From Clostridia bacterium (lineage in GTDB: Bacteria; Bacillota; Clostridia; Christensenellales; Aristaeellaceae): a stretch of 60,192 nucleotides of DNA. The notes below the pieces were generated by a model. The model did not search any database. It was not told the origin of the DNA and worked only from the letters and a program-made list of their open reading frames with translations. Every line of letters starts with the position of its first letter. Position 1 is the stretch's first letter. Where the stretch lies: positions 1 through 60,192 of the forward strand of contig JAFYVB010000015.1 in the NCBI GenBank assembly GCA_017549335.1. Direction: 5' to 3'. Of the stretch, positions 25,464 through 32,630 are shown piece by piece. The translations under genes were made by a program, and so were the position numbers.

Positions 25464-25509
25464 TATGCTATGATTTTTCGGTAATCACAAAGGAAGCGGA
25501 GGGATTTTT
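25464..25509 (+). repeat. Direct repeat copy A (matches 35501-35548)
   Basis: 46 bp. The last 31 bp (CGGTAA..ACAAAGG..GGGATTTTT) differ from the copy at 35518-35548 at only two positions, and the first 15 bp match except for one substitution and a small indel. In the other copy this is the -10 and leader of the ZIP transporter gene; here no gene follows, because the end of a leftward gene abuts it. Confidence 0.8.
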
Positions 25510-25943
25510 TATTGCACATTTTTACAGGATATCCAGATATGCGCCGGCGCAAAGAGAAGGGCGGATAAGATCAGCAGTACCGACCTTGTCATGACGCCGC
25601 TGAACAGAAACACGATCGACGGCAGCCCCGAAAGCATCAGCGCCCTGAGCATGCTGCGGCTTTTCCACAGGATCACCCATGCAATGCAATACGCAAGCAC
25701 CAGCAGGGCATTTACAATCAGATACACCGCAAAGGCCTCGTCCGAGGGCCATCCGAAACAGACCCCCGGGATTTGAATCACCATAAAACCAAAGCAGCCG
25801 AACCGACCGATCTGCTCGATCATTTCTACCCTTTTGTTTTGCACCTTGTTTGCAAAACCGTCTTTGCATTTCACGGCAAAGACAATGTTGGGAATCATGA
25901 TCACGGCAAGAAAGGCCATGCCGAAGAGATTCACAAATTCCAT
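25509..25943 (-). CDS. Four-helix membrane protein of unknown function
   Basis: 144 residues from ATG 25943, one base after the stop of the upstream gene, so translation is coupled. Four hydrophobic segments: FGMAFLAVIMIPNIVFAV, CFGFMVIQIPGVCFG, VYLIVNALLVLAYCIAWVIL and SIVFLFSGVMTRSVLLILSALLF. A longer frame to 26006 would overlap the neighbour. No motif was recognised. Forms a two-gene operon with the membrane protein at 25945-26784. Confidence 0.65.
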   Translation of the reverse strand: MEFVNLFGMAFLAVIMIPNIVFAVKCKDGFANKVQNKRVEMIEQIGRFGCFGFMVIQIPGVCFGWPSDEAFAVYLIVNALLVLAYCIAWVILWKSRSMLRALMLSGLPSIVFLFSGVMTRSVLLILSALLFAPAHIWISCKNVQ

Positions 25944-25944
25944 T

Positions 25945-26784
25945 TTACGCTTTCCCCTCTCCCCGCAGCGCCTCCAGCATTTCAACAAAGGGAACAAGGG
26001 CTGCAAAGGAATGACGTTTAAGCGTCATGACCGTGACCTCTTCTTCCAGTTCAAACTCGCCTGTATAGAAGTTGCCGTTAAAGAAGGCCTTTACTTCCTT
26101 GCCTTCCACATACATCGCAGCGCGCATGCCGGCCGCATCGCAAACGCTCTGCCATTTTTCCATCAGCAAAGCATCGGGATTGCGTCCGTTCTCCGTCATG
26201 GCATACCAACCCTTTTCCTTGCCGCCGGCAGGAGCCAGCCGCAGCGCGTCCTTTTCATATTCGTTGCGCAGCGCCGCGTGCTTAAAGGCATAACGTCCAA
26301 GGAGCAGCGCACGGGAGAAATCCGCATTTTCAAGGGTGCAGCGGATCATAACGCCGCTGGAAAAAGTGGGCTGGCGCTTTCCGTTTTCCATACAGCCCAT
26401 GGTCACCTCGGCGATCCACATGGGAATACCGTGCATATCACCGCGAACGGCATGCATCACAAGAGGCTTGGTCACTTGGGCAGAGGAAGGCAAAAGATGC
26501 ATATTGCCCAGCCAGGTTTCCTCCTCCTTGCTTTTCCCCAGGTATTCCGCATTTTTCAGTCCCAGCGCATGGATCGCCTGCAGACGGCAGCAGGTGTTCA
26601 CATAATCCTTTTTGCCTCTGCTTTTATAGACGATACCGCCCACCAGCGCAGCCGTGCCCAGCACAGCGCCCGGCAGCCTCAAGCCCAAGGCGATCAGCAA
26701 AACAGCCGCAATCTCCACCGCAGCCATGACAAGGGGCGCGTAGCGCAGGCTGTTTCTTTTTCTTTTAAGAGAAGCAATATCCAC
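25945..26784 (-). CDS. Membrane-anchored protein of unknown function
   Basis: 279 residues, GTG start with AGGATG site. Two close membrane helices near the N-terminus (about 16-35 and 38-53) are followed by a soluble domain of about 220 residues with no known catalytic pattern (WLGNMHLLPSSAQVTKPLV, GWYAMTENGRNPDALL). The topology suggests a cytoplasmic C-terminal domain. Two-gene operon with 25509-25943. Not recognised. Confidence 0.65.
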   Translation of the reverse strand: MDIASLKRKRNSLRYAPLVMAAVEIAAVLLIALGLRLPGAVLGTAALVGGIVYKSRGKKDYVNTCCRLQAIHALGLKNAEYLGKSKEEETWLGNMHLLPSSAQVTKPLVMHAVRGDMHGIPMWIAEVTMGCMENGKRQPTFSSGVMIRCTLENADFSRALLLGRYAFKHAALRNEYEKDALRLAPAGGKEKGWYAMTENGRNPDALLMEKWQSVCDAAGMRAAMYVEGKEVKAFFNGNFYTGEFELEEEVTVMTLKRHSFAALVPFVEMLEALRGEGKA

Positions 26785-26922
26785 CGTATTTCATCCTTCT
26801 TACAGGTTATTGTGATCTGTGTATCACATTGATTCAGTATAACACACACCGCAAACGCAGGCAAGTTTTTTACGCCCGGCAGCGTGCTTACATAAGAAAT
26901 ATGTAGAAATCGCATATTTTTC

Positions 26923-26951
26923 TTGACAAAGAATAGCAAATTCATTAGAAT
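26923..26951 (+). promoter_or_regulatory. Promoter of the CYTH-like/ppx operon
   Basis: TTGACA (26923-26928), 17 bp, TAGAAT (26946-26951). The 185-nt leader after it is listed separately. Confidence 0.8.
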
Positions 26952-26957
26952 AGAAGC

Positions 26958-27143
26958 ATGGTTAACCGCCATATACGCGTTCCCTTTACAATGCAGAATA
27001 CAGAGTTTTCACACCTTGCCGCGCAACGGTGTGGCAATTTCTGTATTCTATTTTGCATATGAAGGTTAGCTTGATCAAACCCGATTCGTCGCTGCTTTGA
27101 AAGGCAGCCGGTGATATAAAAAATTTTTAGGGAGGTTACCCCA
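26958..27143 (+). ncRNA. Structured 5' leader, candidate riboregulator
   Basis: The leader between the promoter and ATG 27144 contains a two-tier hairpin: AGAATACAGA (26995-27004) pairs with TCTGTATTCT (27040-27049), and inside it CACACC (27010-27015) pairs with GGTGTG (27028-27033), capped by TTGC/GCAA. A second short stem, GCTGC/GCAGC (27091-27108), precedes an AAAAAATTTTT stretch and the GGGAGG site. I do not match it to a known riboswitch class; no terminator-like T-run follows the main stem. This covers the 359-bp gene-free stretch 26785-27143. Confidence 0.45.
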
Positions 27144-27731
27144 ATGGCTGACAAGATTATCCCGCGCTGGGAATGGCGCACTTTCGGTGAAAACTTCGGT
27201 GTGAGCGAAGACAAGATCAAGGCTTACGAGCTGGCCAACTTCAAGAAGAGCAGCGAAAAGTACATCCTGTCCCGCAACAGCAATGAGAACTGCAAGGTTC
27301 GCGACGAGCTGATGGACATCAAGTCCCTCAAGCAGATCAACGCCGACAAGCTGGAGCAGTGGTACCCCACTCTCAAGGAAGGCTTCCCGCTGAGCCAGGA
27401 AACCATCACCATGCTGTGCAATGACTTCTTCAAGGTCGAAGTTCCCGCCATGGAGCAGGAAGCTTATGACTTCGAAGCTTACATTGAGCTGTGCAAGACC
27501 GTGAAGGATCTGGTCGTTGTGGACGTTTACAAGGAGCGCTCCATCTACGTTATCAACGAAGCCATCGTTGAGATCGCCGAGACCAAGTTCAACGGCGTTC
27601 CCATGCGCACCATCTGCGTTGAGCATGCCGATCCCGAAAACGTGATCAACGTTGTCCGTATGCTGGGCGCCGAAAACTTCGAAAACGTCAACTACATCCA
27701 GGCTATGAAGAAGGCCGTGGGCATTCTGTAA
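27144..27731 (+). CDS. CYTH-like (triphosphate tunnel) domain protein
   Basis: 195 residues, no signal peptide. The N-terminal IIPRWEWRTFG and the later strands YKERSIYVINEAIVEIAE, VPMRTICVEHAD and VRMLGAENFENVNYIQAM follow the strand order and the closing SY/NY-x-A element of CYTH proteins, which bind triphosphate or polyphosphate in a beta tunnel. The ExExK signature is not clean, so the assignment is tentative. The next gene, 25 bp on, is a Ppx/GppA phosphatase, which fits a polyphosphate or organic-triphosphate role. SD GGGAGG; long structured leader upstream. Confidence 0.45.
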   Translation: MADKIIPRWEWRTFGENFGVSEDKIKAYELANFKKSSEKYILSRNSNENCKVRDELMDIKSLKQINADKLEQWYPTLKEGFPLSQETITMLCNDFFKVEVPAMEQEAYDFEAYIELCKTVKDLVVVDVYKERSIYVINEAIVEIAETKFNGVPMRTICVEHADPENVINVVRMLGAENFENVNYIQAMKKAVGIL

Positions 27732-27756
27732 GCCCGGCGGAGAGGAAGCAATAACA

Positions 27757-28674
27757 ATGAAACGTGTAGCGATCATTGACATCGGCACCAACTCCATCAA
27801 ATTCTTCGTAGGCGAGCATCAGGAAGACGGCACCATCAAGACCGTTCTGGATAAGAACGACATCGCTCAGCTGGGCGAGGGTCTGCGTGAAACCGGCCTG
27901 ATCAATCCCGAAGCTCTCGAGCGCAACGCTCAGTCCGTCGCTGCCTTCGCCAAGGAAGCGCTGGAAAACGGCGCCGAGAAGATCGTCAGCGTCGGCACCA
28001 TGGCGCTGCGTACTGCCAAGAACAGCGCTGACTTCGTCGCCCGCGTCAAGGAACTGTGCGGCGTTGAAGTTCAGATCATCCCCGGCGAAGAGGAAGCCCG
28101 CCTGTCTTATCTGGCCGTGCTTTCCGGTCTGCCCCTGGAAGAGGGCGGCGAGCTGGTGATCTTCGACACCGGCGGCGGCTCCACCGAGTTCATCTTCGGT
28201 CAGGGCACCACCCTGAAGAACCGCTTCTCCGTCAATCTGGGCGCGCTGATCATCACCGAAAACTTCTTCAACGATGACCCCGTGAAGGAAGGCTCTGTCG
28301 ACGCCGCCATCGCGTACATCGATAAGGAGTTTGCTGCTGCCGGCGTTGCGGGCAAGCCCCTGCAGGTCGTTGGCATGGGCGGCACCGTCACCAGCATGGG
28401 CGCCGTCAAGCACAAGATGGTCAAGTACAATCCCGATATCATTCAGGGCTCCACCCTCACCCGCGAAGACGTTCAGGAGCAGGTGGATACCTACGCCGCC
28501 CGCACTGTGGAACAGCGCCGTGAGCTGCCCGGTCTGCAGCCCAAGCGTGCCGGCACCATTCTGGCCGGCGCCTGCATCCTCAAGGATATCCTTGCCCGTC
28601 TGGATGCACCCCAGCTTACCATCAGCGACCGCGGCCTCCGTCATGGTCTGGCCTTCGATCTGCTGAATAAGTAA
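27757..28674 (+). CDS. Ppx/GppA-family phosphatase (exopolyphosphatase or pppGpp hydrolase)
   Basis: 305 residues, only the two ASKHA subdomains, as in short Ppx/GppA proteins. Motifs: IDIGTNSIKFFV (phosphate 1), GTMALRTAKN, the catalytic Glu in PGEEEARLSY, FDTGGGSTEF (phosphate 2), VGMGGTVTSMGAV and the closing LAGACILKDI. Removes terminal phosphate from polyphosphate or converts pppGpp to ppGpp; the two cannot be told apart here. 25 bp after the CYTH-like gene and 57 bp before tctC, so co-transcription of all three is likely. Confidence 0.88.
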   Translation: MKRVAIIDIGTNSIKFFVGEHQEDGTIKTVLDKNDIAQLGEGLRETGLINPEALERNAQSVAAFAKEALENGAEKIVSVGTMALRTAKNSADFVARVKELCGVEVQIIPGEEEARLSYLAVLSGLPLEEGGELVIFDTGGGSTEFIFGQGTTLKNRFSVNLGALIITENFFNDDPVKEGSVDAAIAYIDKEFAAAGVAGKPLQVVGMGGTVTSMGAVKHKMVKYNPDIIQGSTLTREDVQEQVDTYAARTVEQRRELPGLQPKRAGTILAGACILKDILARLDAPQLTISDRGLRHGLAFDLLNK

Positions 28675-28731
28675 CGGATCCTTAAGACGGCTGCCAATGC
28701 TGTCTAAAAAATATTACAGGAGGAAAAAACA

Positions 28732-29709
28732 ATGAAGAAACTGTCCCTGGTTCTCGTTCTCATTCTGCTGTGCGGCATGTTCACTGTTGCCAACGCCGAA
28801 TGGAAGCCCGAAGCTCCCATCACCATCATGAACTACGTTAAGTCCGGCGGCGGCATGGACGTTGCCACCCGTAAGTTCTCCGAAATCGCTGCCAAGTACA
28901 CCGACGCCACCATCGTGGTTGACAACAAGACCGGTGCCGGCGGCCTGATCGCTGCCGAATACGTTCTGGGCCAGCCCGCTGACGGCTACACCGTATTCGC
29001 CACCACCATCTCCTACGTTGACTCCGTTCTGTGGGGCTCTGAAGATATCGATGAGTACATCTTCGGCTTCGAATGGATCGACAACATCATGGCCGACCCC
29101 TATGCCATCATGGTTGCTAAGGACAGCAACGTGACCCTGTCTGACCTGGCTGCCGATAAGGACGGTCAGATCTGGTGCGGCCCCTCTGCCGGCGGCGCCA
29201 AGCACATCGTTGCTCTGCAGTTCTGGAGCAAGCTGGGCATCGAAAATGCCACCTTCGTTCCCTACACCTCCGGTCCCGACGCTCTGCTGGCCGTTATGCA
29301 GGGTCAGGGCGTTGCCACCGTTGGTAACCCCGGCGACGTGGAAGGCCGCGATCTGAAGCACCTGGTCATCGCCACCAAGGAAAAGCTGGCCACCTATCCC
29401 GATGCTGCCAACTTCGCTGATCTGGGCTATCCCGAGCTGGACAACCTGTCCATGTGGCGCGGCTACGCCGTAAAGAAGGGCACCCCCGCTGAATTCATCA
29501 CCTGGTGGCAGGATCTGTGCCAGAAGGTTACCGAAGATCCCGAATGGATCGATTTCTTCGCCAAGAAGTCCATCGTTGTTTCCAACGAAACCACCGAGGA
29601 CTTCACCGCCCGCCTCAAGCAGGATATGATCGACCACGTCGCCATCATGCTCCAGGCTGAAGGTGTTGACGCTGATTACGCCAAGGCCGTTACCGACGCC
29701 TGCAAGTAA
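28732..29709 (+). CDS. tctC: Tripartite tricarboxylate transporter, substrate-binding protein (Bug family)
   Basis: 325 residues. The signal peptide ends TVANAEW without lipobox Cys, so it is predicted to be cleaved by signal peptidase I. Bug-fold motifs: the PITIMNYVKSGGGMDVATR start, VVDNKTGAGGLIAAEYV and PADGYTVFATT (ligand loop 2). Binds a carboxylate outside the membrane and hands it to TctAB. AGGAGG site. A strong hairpin separates it from tctB, which should let it be made in excess over the membrane parts. Confidence 0.9.
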   Translation: MKKLSLVLVLILLCGMFTVANAEWKPEAPITIMNYVKSGGGMDVATRKFSEIAAKYTDATIVVDNKTGAGGLIAAEYVLGQPADGYTVFATTISYVDSVLWGSEDIDEYIFGFEWIDNIMADPYAIMVAKDSNVTLSDLAADKDGQIWCGPSAGGAKHIVALQFWSKLGIENATFVPYTSGPDALLAVMQGQGVATVGNPGDVEGRDLKHLVIATKEKLATYPDAANFADLGYPELDNLSMWRGYAVKKGTPAEFITWWQDLCQKVTEDPEWIDFFAKKSIVVSNETTEDFTARLKQDMIDHVAIMLQAEGVDADYAKAVTDACK

Positions 29710-29729
29710 TTTTCCCTATCACAAAACTG

Positions 29730-29763
29730 GGGAAACCCTTCTTTGCACAAAGAAGGGTTTCCC
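29730..29763 (+). promoter_or_regulatory. 15-bp hairpin between tctC and tctB (attenuator or mRNA stabiliser)
   Basis: Perfect stem of 15 bp (29730-29744 with 29749-29763), loop GCAC, built on GGGAAACCC and its complement. The following TTGTATC is a poor T-tract, so partial termination or protection of the tctC 3' end is more likely than a full stop. Confidence 0.7.
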
Positions 29764-29805
29764 TTGTATCATGAAATCTGCCAAGGAGAGGAGTGTCATC
29801 TCCCC

Positions 29806-30399
29806 GTGAAAGCTATCGAGACTTTCCTCAAGCCCATCGGTACGTTCCTCACGAACATCAATCCCATTTTCCTGCTGCTGGGTTTCGTCGTTATTATGGT
29901 CGGCTTTTTCTTCCTGTTCGGTCTGAGCAAGAAGCTGAAGGCCTACCGCGGACAGATGATGGTCATTACCGGCCTTTGCCTGTTCTTCCTGCTGTTCTAT
30001 CTGCTGACCTTCGCCTTCAAGATTCGTAAAGCGCAGATGGTTTACACCACCGCTTCCACCATGCCGCATGTATGGATTTTCCTGATGATCCCCGTGGCCA
30101 TCATGGTTATCACTTCCATTCTCAACGGCAAGAGCGGCACCGACGAGCCCTTTGGCCGTTGGATCCTCACGCTGGGCGTTGCTGTGGCTGCCTTCATCAG
30201 CGTGTTCCTGTTTGAATACATCGGTTATTACCTGTCCAGCGCGCTGCTGCTCGTTCTGATGATGTTCCTGCTGCGCGAACGCAAGGTAGCCGTTCTGGTG
30301 GGTGTGCCCATTGGCTGGGTGCTGTTCACCTATTTCGTATTCGCCAAGCTGCTGTTCATCTCGTTGCCCATGGGCAGCCTGTGGACCGGTCTGTTCTAA
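29806..30399 (+). CDS. tctB: Tripartite tricarboxylate transporter, small membrane subunit
   Basis: 197 residues from the GTG at 29806 (a longer frame opens at 29743, inside the hairpin). The ribosome site AAGGAGAGGAG is 12 bp away, farther than usual. Four membrane helices: PIFLLLGFVVIMVGFFFLFG, MMVITGLCLFFLLFYLLTF, ILTLGVAVAAFISVFLFEY, and a C-terminal pair around LLVLMMFLL and VLVGVPIGWVLFTY. This is the TctB pattern; it partners TctA (next gene, 18 bp). Confidence 0.83.
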   Translation: MKAIETFLKPIGTFLTNINPIFLLLGFVVIMVGFFFLFGLSKKLKAYRGQMMVITGLCLFFLLFYLLTFAFKIRKAQMVYTTASTMPHVWIFLMIPVAIMVITSILNGKSGTDEPFGRWILTLGVAVAAFISVFLFEYIGYYLSSALLLVLMMFLLRERKVAVLVGVPIGWVLFTYFVFAKLLFISLPMGSLWTGLF

Positions 30400-30417
30400 G
30401 AAAGGAGGAAACGCATC

Positions 30418-31941
30418 GTGCTTGATATTCTGAGCTATCTGGGTCAGGGTTTCATTAACCTGATTGATGTCACTGCCCTTCTGCTTGTAATGGCGGGCGT
30501 GGCTATCGGCATCATAGGCGGCGCGATCCCCGGCATTTCTCCTTCCATGGCCGTGGCTCTGCTGCTTCCCGTAACCTACTCCCTCACCCCTGTGCAGGGC
30601 ATCATCCTGCTGATGGGCATCTACACCGGCGCCAACTACGGCGGCGCCATCACCGCTATCGCCATCAACACCCCCGGCACTCCCTCCTCTGCGGTTACCT
30701 CCTTTGACGGCTATCCGCTGTGTCAGCAGGGCCGTACCGGTGAGGCCATGGGTATCGCCCTGTGGGCCAGCGTTGCCGGCGGTATCATCTCCACCATCAT
30801 CCTGATCTTCTTCTCCATCCCGCTGTCCAAGGTCGCGCTGAAGTTCTGGCCCTCCGAATACTTCGCGCTGTGCTTCATGGGCCTGACCACCGTTGCTACC
30901 CTCGGCGGCAAGCAGTGGCAGAAAGCTCTGGCTGCGGTTCTGCTGGGTCTGCTGATCAACACCATGGGTATCGACCCCATCTACGGCATCCGCCGCTTCA
31001 CCTTTGGCATCAACGCGCTGTATGACGGCATCCCCATGGTTCCCGTGCTGATCGGTCTGTTCGCTCTGGGCGAAGTGTTCAGCAATCTGGAAAAGTTCAA
31101 GGGCGAAGGCGAAAAGGGCAAGACCGTGGACTACAAGTGGCCTCCCTTCTCCCTGCACTGGAAGCTGAAGTGGTCTTACATCCGTGCTTCCGTCATCGGC
31201 TGCATCATCGGTATTTTCCCCGGCGCCGGCGGCACCATTGCCTCCTTCATCTCCTATGACGTTGAAAAGCGTCTGTCCAAGCATCCCGAAGAGTTCGGTC
31301 ACGGCGCTCTGGCCGGCGTTTCTGCCGGTGAAGCGGCCGACAACGGCTCCATCGGCGGCGCCATGGTGCCCCTGCTGAGCCTTGGTATCCCCGGTTCCGC
31401 CACCGCTGCCGTTTTGATCGGCGCGCTGCAGATCCACGATATCACCCCCGGCCCCGAACTGTTCACCAAGCAGCCCGATCTGGTGTACACCCTGTTCGCC
31501 TCCATGTTCGTTGCCAACGCCTGCATGGCGTTCATCGGCGTCATCGGCACCAAGGGCTTTGCTCGCCTGACCAACTCCCTGCCCAAGCGCATCTTGTACC
31601 CCATGATCGTGGCGTTCTCCATCCTCGGCTCCTACGCCGTGGAGCGCTCCGTGGTCCATGTGGTCCTGTGTCTGGTCTTCGGTCTGCTGGGCTGGCTGAT
31701 GAAGAAGTACAAGTACCCCGCCTCTCCCGTTGTGCTGGGCGTTGTGCTTGGTAAGCTGATGGAAGAAAACCTGAGCCGCGCGCTGATGGTCAGCGGCGAC
31801 TGGTCCAGCTTCTACACCCGTCCTCTCACCGTTATCCTGTTCCTCATCTCCATCGCCGCGATTGCGATGCCCATGATCAGCGACGCCCGCAAGAAGAAGG
31901 CCGGTACGCTGTCTGCTGACGCAGAAGAAGACGTAGACTGA
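30418..31941 (+). CDS. tctA: Tripartite tricarboxylate transporter, large permease subunit
   Basis: 507 residues, GTG start with AAAGGAGG. Two glycine-rich family loops are clear: GGAIPGISPSMAVALLLPVT (residues 34-53) and GIFPGAGGTIASFISYDVEK, followed by the GEAADNGSIGGAMVPLLSLG block. About 12 membrane helices. It is the ion-driven carboxylate channel of the TctABC system. Its position after tctC and tctB is the standard order. The terminator at 31954-31989 closes the operon. Confidence 0.93.
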   Translation: MLDILSYLGQGFINLIDVTALLLVMAGVAIGIIGGAIPGISPSMAVALLLPVTYSLTPVQGIILLMGIYTGANYGGAITAIAINTPGTPSSAVTSFDGYPLCQQGRTGEAMGIALWASVAGGIISTIILIFFSIPLSKVALKFWPSEYFALCFMGLTTVATLGGKQWQKALAAVLLGLLINTMGIDPIYGIRRFTFGINALYDGIPMVPVLIGLFALGEVFSNLEKFKGEGEKGKTVDYKWPPFSLHWKLKWSYIRASVIGCIIGIFPGAGGTIASFISYDVEKRLSKHPEEFGHGALAGVSAGEAADNGSIGGAMVPLLSLGIPGSATAAVLIGALQIHDITPGPELFTKQPDLVYTLFASMFVANACMAFIGVIGTKGFARLTNSLPKRILYPMIVAFSILGSYAVERSVVHVVLCLVFGLLGWLMKKYKYPASPVVLGVVLGKLMEENLSRALMVSGDWSSFYTRPLTVILFLISIAAIAMPMISDARKKKAGTLSADAEEDVD

Positions 31942-31953
31942 TTTACACACCCA

Positions 31954-31989
31954 AAAGGGCTTGCCTGACGGCAAGTCCTTTTTCTTTTT
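31954..31989 (+). terminator. Terminator of the tct operon
   Basis: AAAGGGCTTGCC, loop TGAC, GGCAAGTCCTTTTTCTTTTT. Confidence 0.9.
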
Positions 31990-32002
31990 GCATTTTCTGC
32001 CC

Positions 32003-32030
32003 TTGCAAACGCCGCAAAAGGTGGTATACT
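32003..32030 (+). promoter_or_regulatory. Promoter of the cyclase/ABC exporter genes
   Basis: TTGCAA (32003-32008), 16 bp, TATACT (32025-32030), 22 bp before ATG 32053. Confidence 0.65.
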
Positions 32031-32052
32031 AAAGCAAACGGAGGAAAAATAC

Positions 32053-32592
32053 ATGATTTACGACATTACGCAGGAATATTTTTCGGGCAGTGTTTATCCC
32101 GGCGATCCGCATCCTGTATTTCGCCGTATCAAGTCCTTTGAAGCAGGCGATCCATCCACCGTTACCGAAGTAACGGCACAGCTGCACGCTGCCACCCATA
32201 TCGATGCCCCCATTCACCGTGTACGCGGCGGAAAGGGGATTTCGGATATCCCGCTCAGCAAATGCATCGGCCCGTGCGAAGTCATTGACGGCGAGGATCT
32301 GACCCAATTGCAAAAGAGCGTCCACAAGCGCATATTGTTTAAAAACTGCCCCGAAATCTGTGAAGAAACGGCGCACTTGCTCATCGAAAAAGGCGTATTT
32401 TTTGTTGCTGCCGAAGGGCCGAGCATCGGCGACCGCACCGTACATCGCATACTGCTGGAAAACGAGGTTGTGATCCTCGAAGGCGCTGAGCTGAGCCATG
32501 TACCCGCCGGCGTCTATACGCTTTATGCCCCGCCCATCCCCCTCAAAGATTGTGACGGCGCTCCCTGCCGGGCAGTGCTGATGGCGGAATAA
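32053..32592 (+). CDS. Cyclase-family metal hydrolase (KynB-like)
   Basis: 179 residues, shorter than KynB (about 210). The metal motif HAATHIDAPIH is intact, and GVFFVAAEGPSIGD matches the second conserved block. Members hydrolyse N-formylkynurenine or open and close other ring amides and lactones; the substrate here is unknown. GGAGG site at 32040. The ABC exporter gene follows after 38 bp on the same strand. Confidence 0.8.
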   Translation: MIYDITQEYFSGSVYPGDPHPVFRRIKSFEAGDPSTVTEVTAQLHAATHIDAPIHRVRGGKGISDIPLSKCIGPCEVIDGEDLTQLQKSVHKRILFKNCPEICEETAHLLIEKGVFFVAAEGPSIGDRTVHRILLENEVVILEGAELSHVPAGVYTLYAPPIPLKDCDGAPCRAVLMAE

Positions 32593-32630
32593 GAATAAAA
32601 TACAACAGAACCCATCAAAGGAGTGATTCC

